A stretch of DNA of 52,135 nt from CAZMNY01 sp964567745 (GTDB lineage: Bacteria; Planctomycetota; Planctomycetia; Pirellulales; Pirellulaceae): contig CAZMNY010000053.1 of assembly GCA_964567745.1 (NCBI GenBank), forward strand, positions 1 to 52,135, in the 5' to 3' direction. A model generated the notes under the pieces. The model had not been told where the DNA came from. It saw nothing but the letters and a program-made list of their open reading frames with translations, and searched no databases. A program made the position numbers and the translations under genes. Of this stretch, positions 51,728 to 52,135 are shown one piece after another (within the stretch, counting starts at the first letter, position 1; the number at the start of each line of letters is the position of its first letter).

Positions 51728-52135
51728 TTGTTTGATGTGACGGCAATAGAGCGTCTGCCGTTCATAAGTGGTGAGAAGCCAATCCTCTTCGAAATTCAAA
51801 CAGAGACATTTCGAAACCGGTACTTCCAGAGCGGTCCGGAAGGTGACGTTCCGACTTGAAGTAGAGGTCCGGATGGTGTTGAATATTCTTGATCGGTAAT
51901 GGTCATACCAGCGTCCAGCTGACGGAAGTCACACTGGCTCCTGCCGCTGGAGCGACGAGTACTCGCGCGTTAAACTCCCGAATGTCGTGGTAAACAGCAC
52001 GGCTGAGATGCGAGACTCTGGAGAACCATAAGTCCCGTGTTTCACGGCGTTTTGAGTTCGGCGTAGTTTTTTGACCCTACGAGCACGACAGCGATGTACG
52101 GAGACGGGAAGTCGGACAGGCTGATAGTAGCTGAG
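51728..52135. other. Right edge, no gene seen
   Basis: About 400 bases to the end of the window without a supported reading frame on either strand. It is probably the upstream region of a gene beyond the edge. Confidence 0.4.

Overview
The window reads as a chromosomal segment of a planctomycete, most likely order Pirellulales. The evidence is a set of families found mainly in Planctomycetota: a cytochrome-type DUF1549/DUF1553 protein paired with a Tat-exported DUF1501 protein, a TIGR03009-type exported protein, an iduronate-sulfatase-like sulfatase, XylR-type regulators beside esterase and SUMF1 genes, and Ala/Pro/Lys-rich exported proteins. The DNA is moderately GC-rich, with many long antisense shadow ORFs. 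No rRNA, tRNA, CRISPR array or intact insertion sequence was seen.

Layout. (1) Positions 1-13017, all minus strand: a type IV pilus/type II secretion-like machine. In transcription order it holds a major pseudopilin, a receiver protein, a membrane histidine kinase, a STAS protein, a PilB/GspE ATPase, a PilC/GspF platform protein, a small exported coiled-coil protein, PilM, PilN and PilO-like proteins, a PilP-like anchor, a secretin, a small charged protein and an exported KPAE-repeat protein running off the left edge. Several genes overlap by 1-8 bases, so the signalling proteins are translationally coupled to the assembly ATPase. A GAF/HD-GYP gene (13513-15114) lies head-to-head with the pilin gene. 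(2) 15189-18872, minus: sufS-sufU, a PTPMT1-like dual-specificity phosphatase and an unrecognised gene. (3) 19039-22767, plus: arginine decarboxylase speA and a TIGR03009 protein with a QQGYP repeat. (4) 23436-31122, plus: sulfatase, a Tat-exported four-cluster Fe-S protein lacking two cluster ligands, a frameshifted and truncated molybdopterin oxidoreductase, then the DUF1549/1553 and DUF1501 pair. (5) 31317-33391: an unknown soluble protein and a four-helix membrane protein broken by two homopolymer indels. (6) 33637-41667: an RND efflux pump and its adaptor (minus), divergent from two phosphate-selective-porin-type genes (plus). (7) 41737-43525: a tandem DUF3179 gene with an in-frame TGA at the first Cys of its conserved CPxC motif and a SECIS-like hairpin just downstream, then a remnant or fused unknown domain. 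(8) 43611-50858: a double SASA esterase and a transglutaminase/SUMF1/beta-sandwich hybrid (minus), divergent from a XylR-type regulator. (9) 51166-51633: a small EF-hand exported protein with a clear terminator.

The observations I rate highest are the possible selenocysteine codon in the DUF3179 gene (against the alternative of a nonsense mutation), the secretion machine with a built-in kinase/receiver/STAS module, the apparently permuted SUMF1 module, and the decayed Fe-S/molybdopterin pair. Several breaks lie in homopolymers, so sequencing error must be excluded first.
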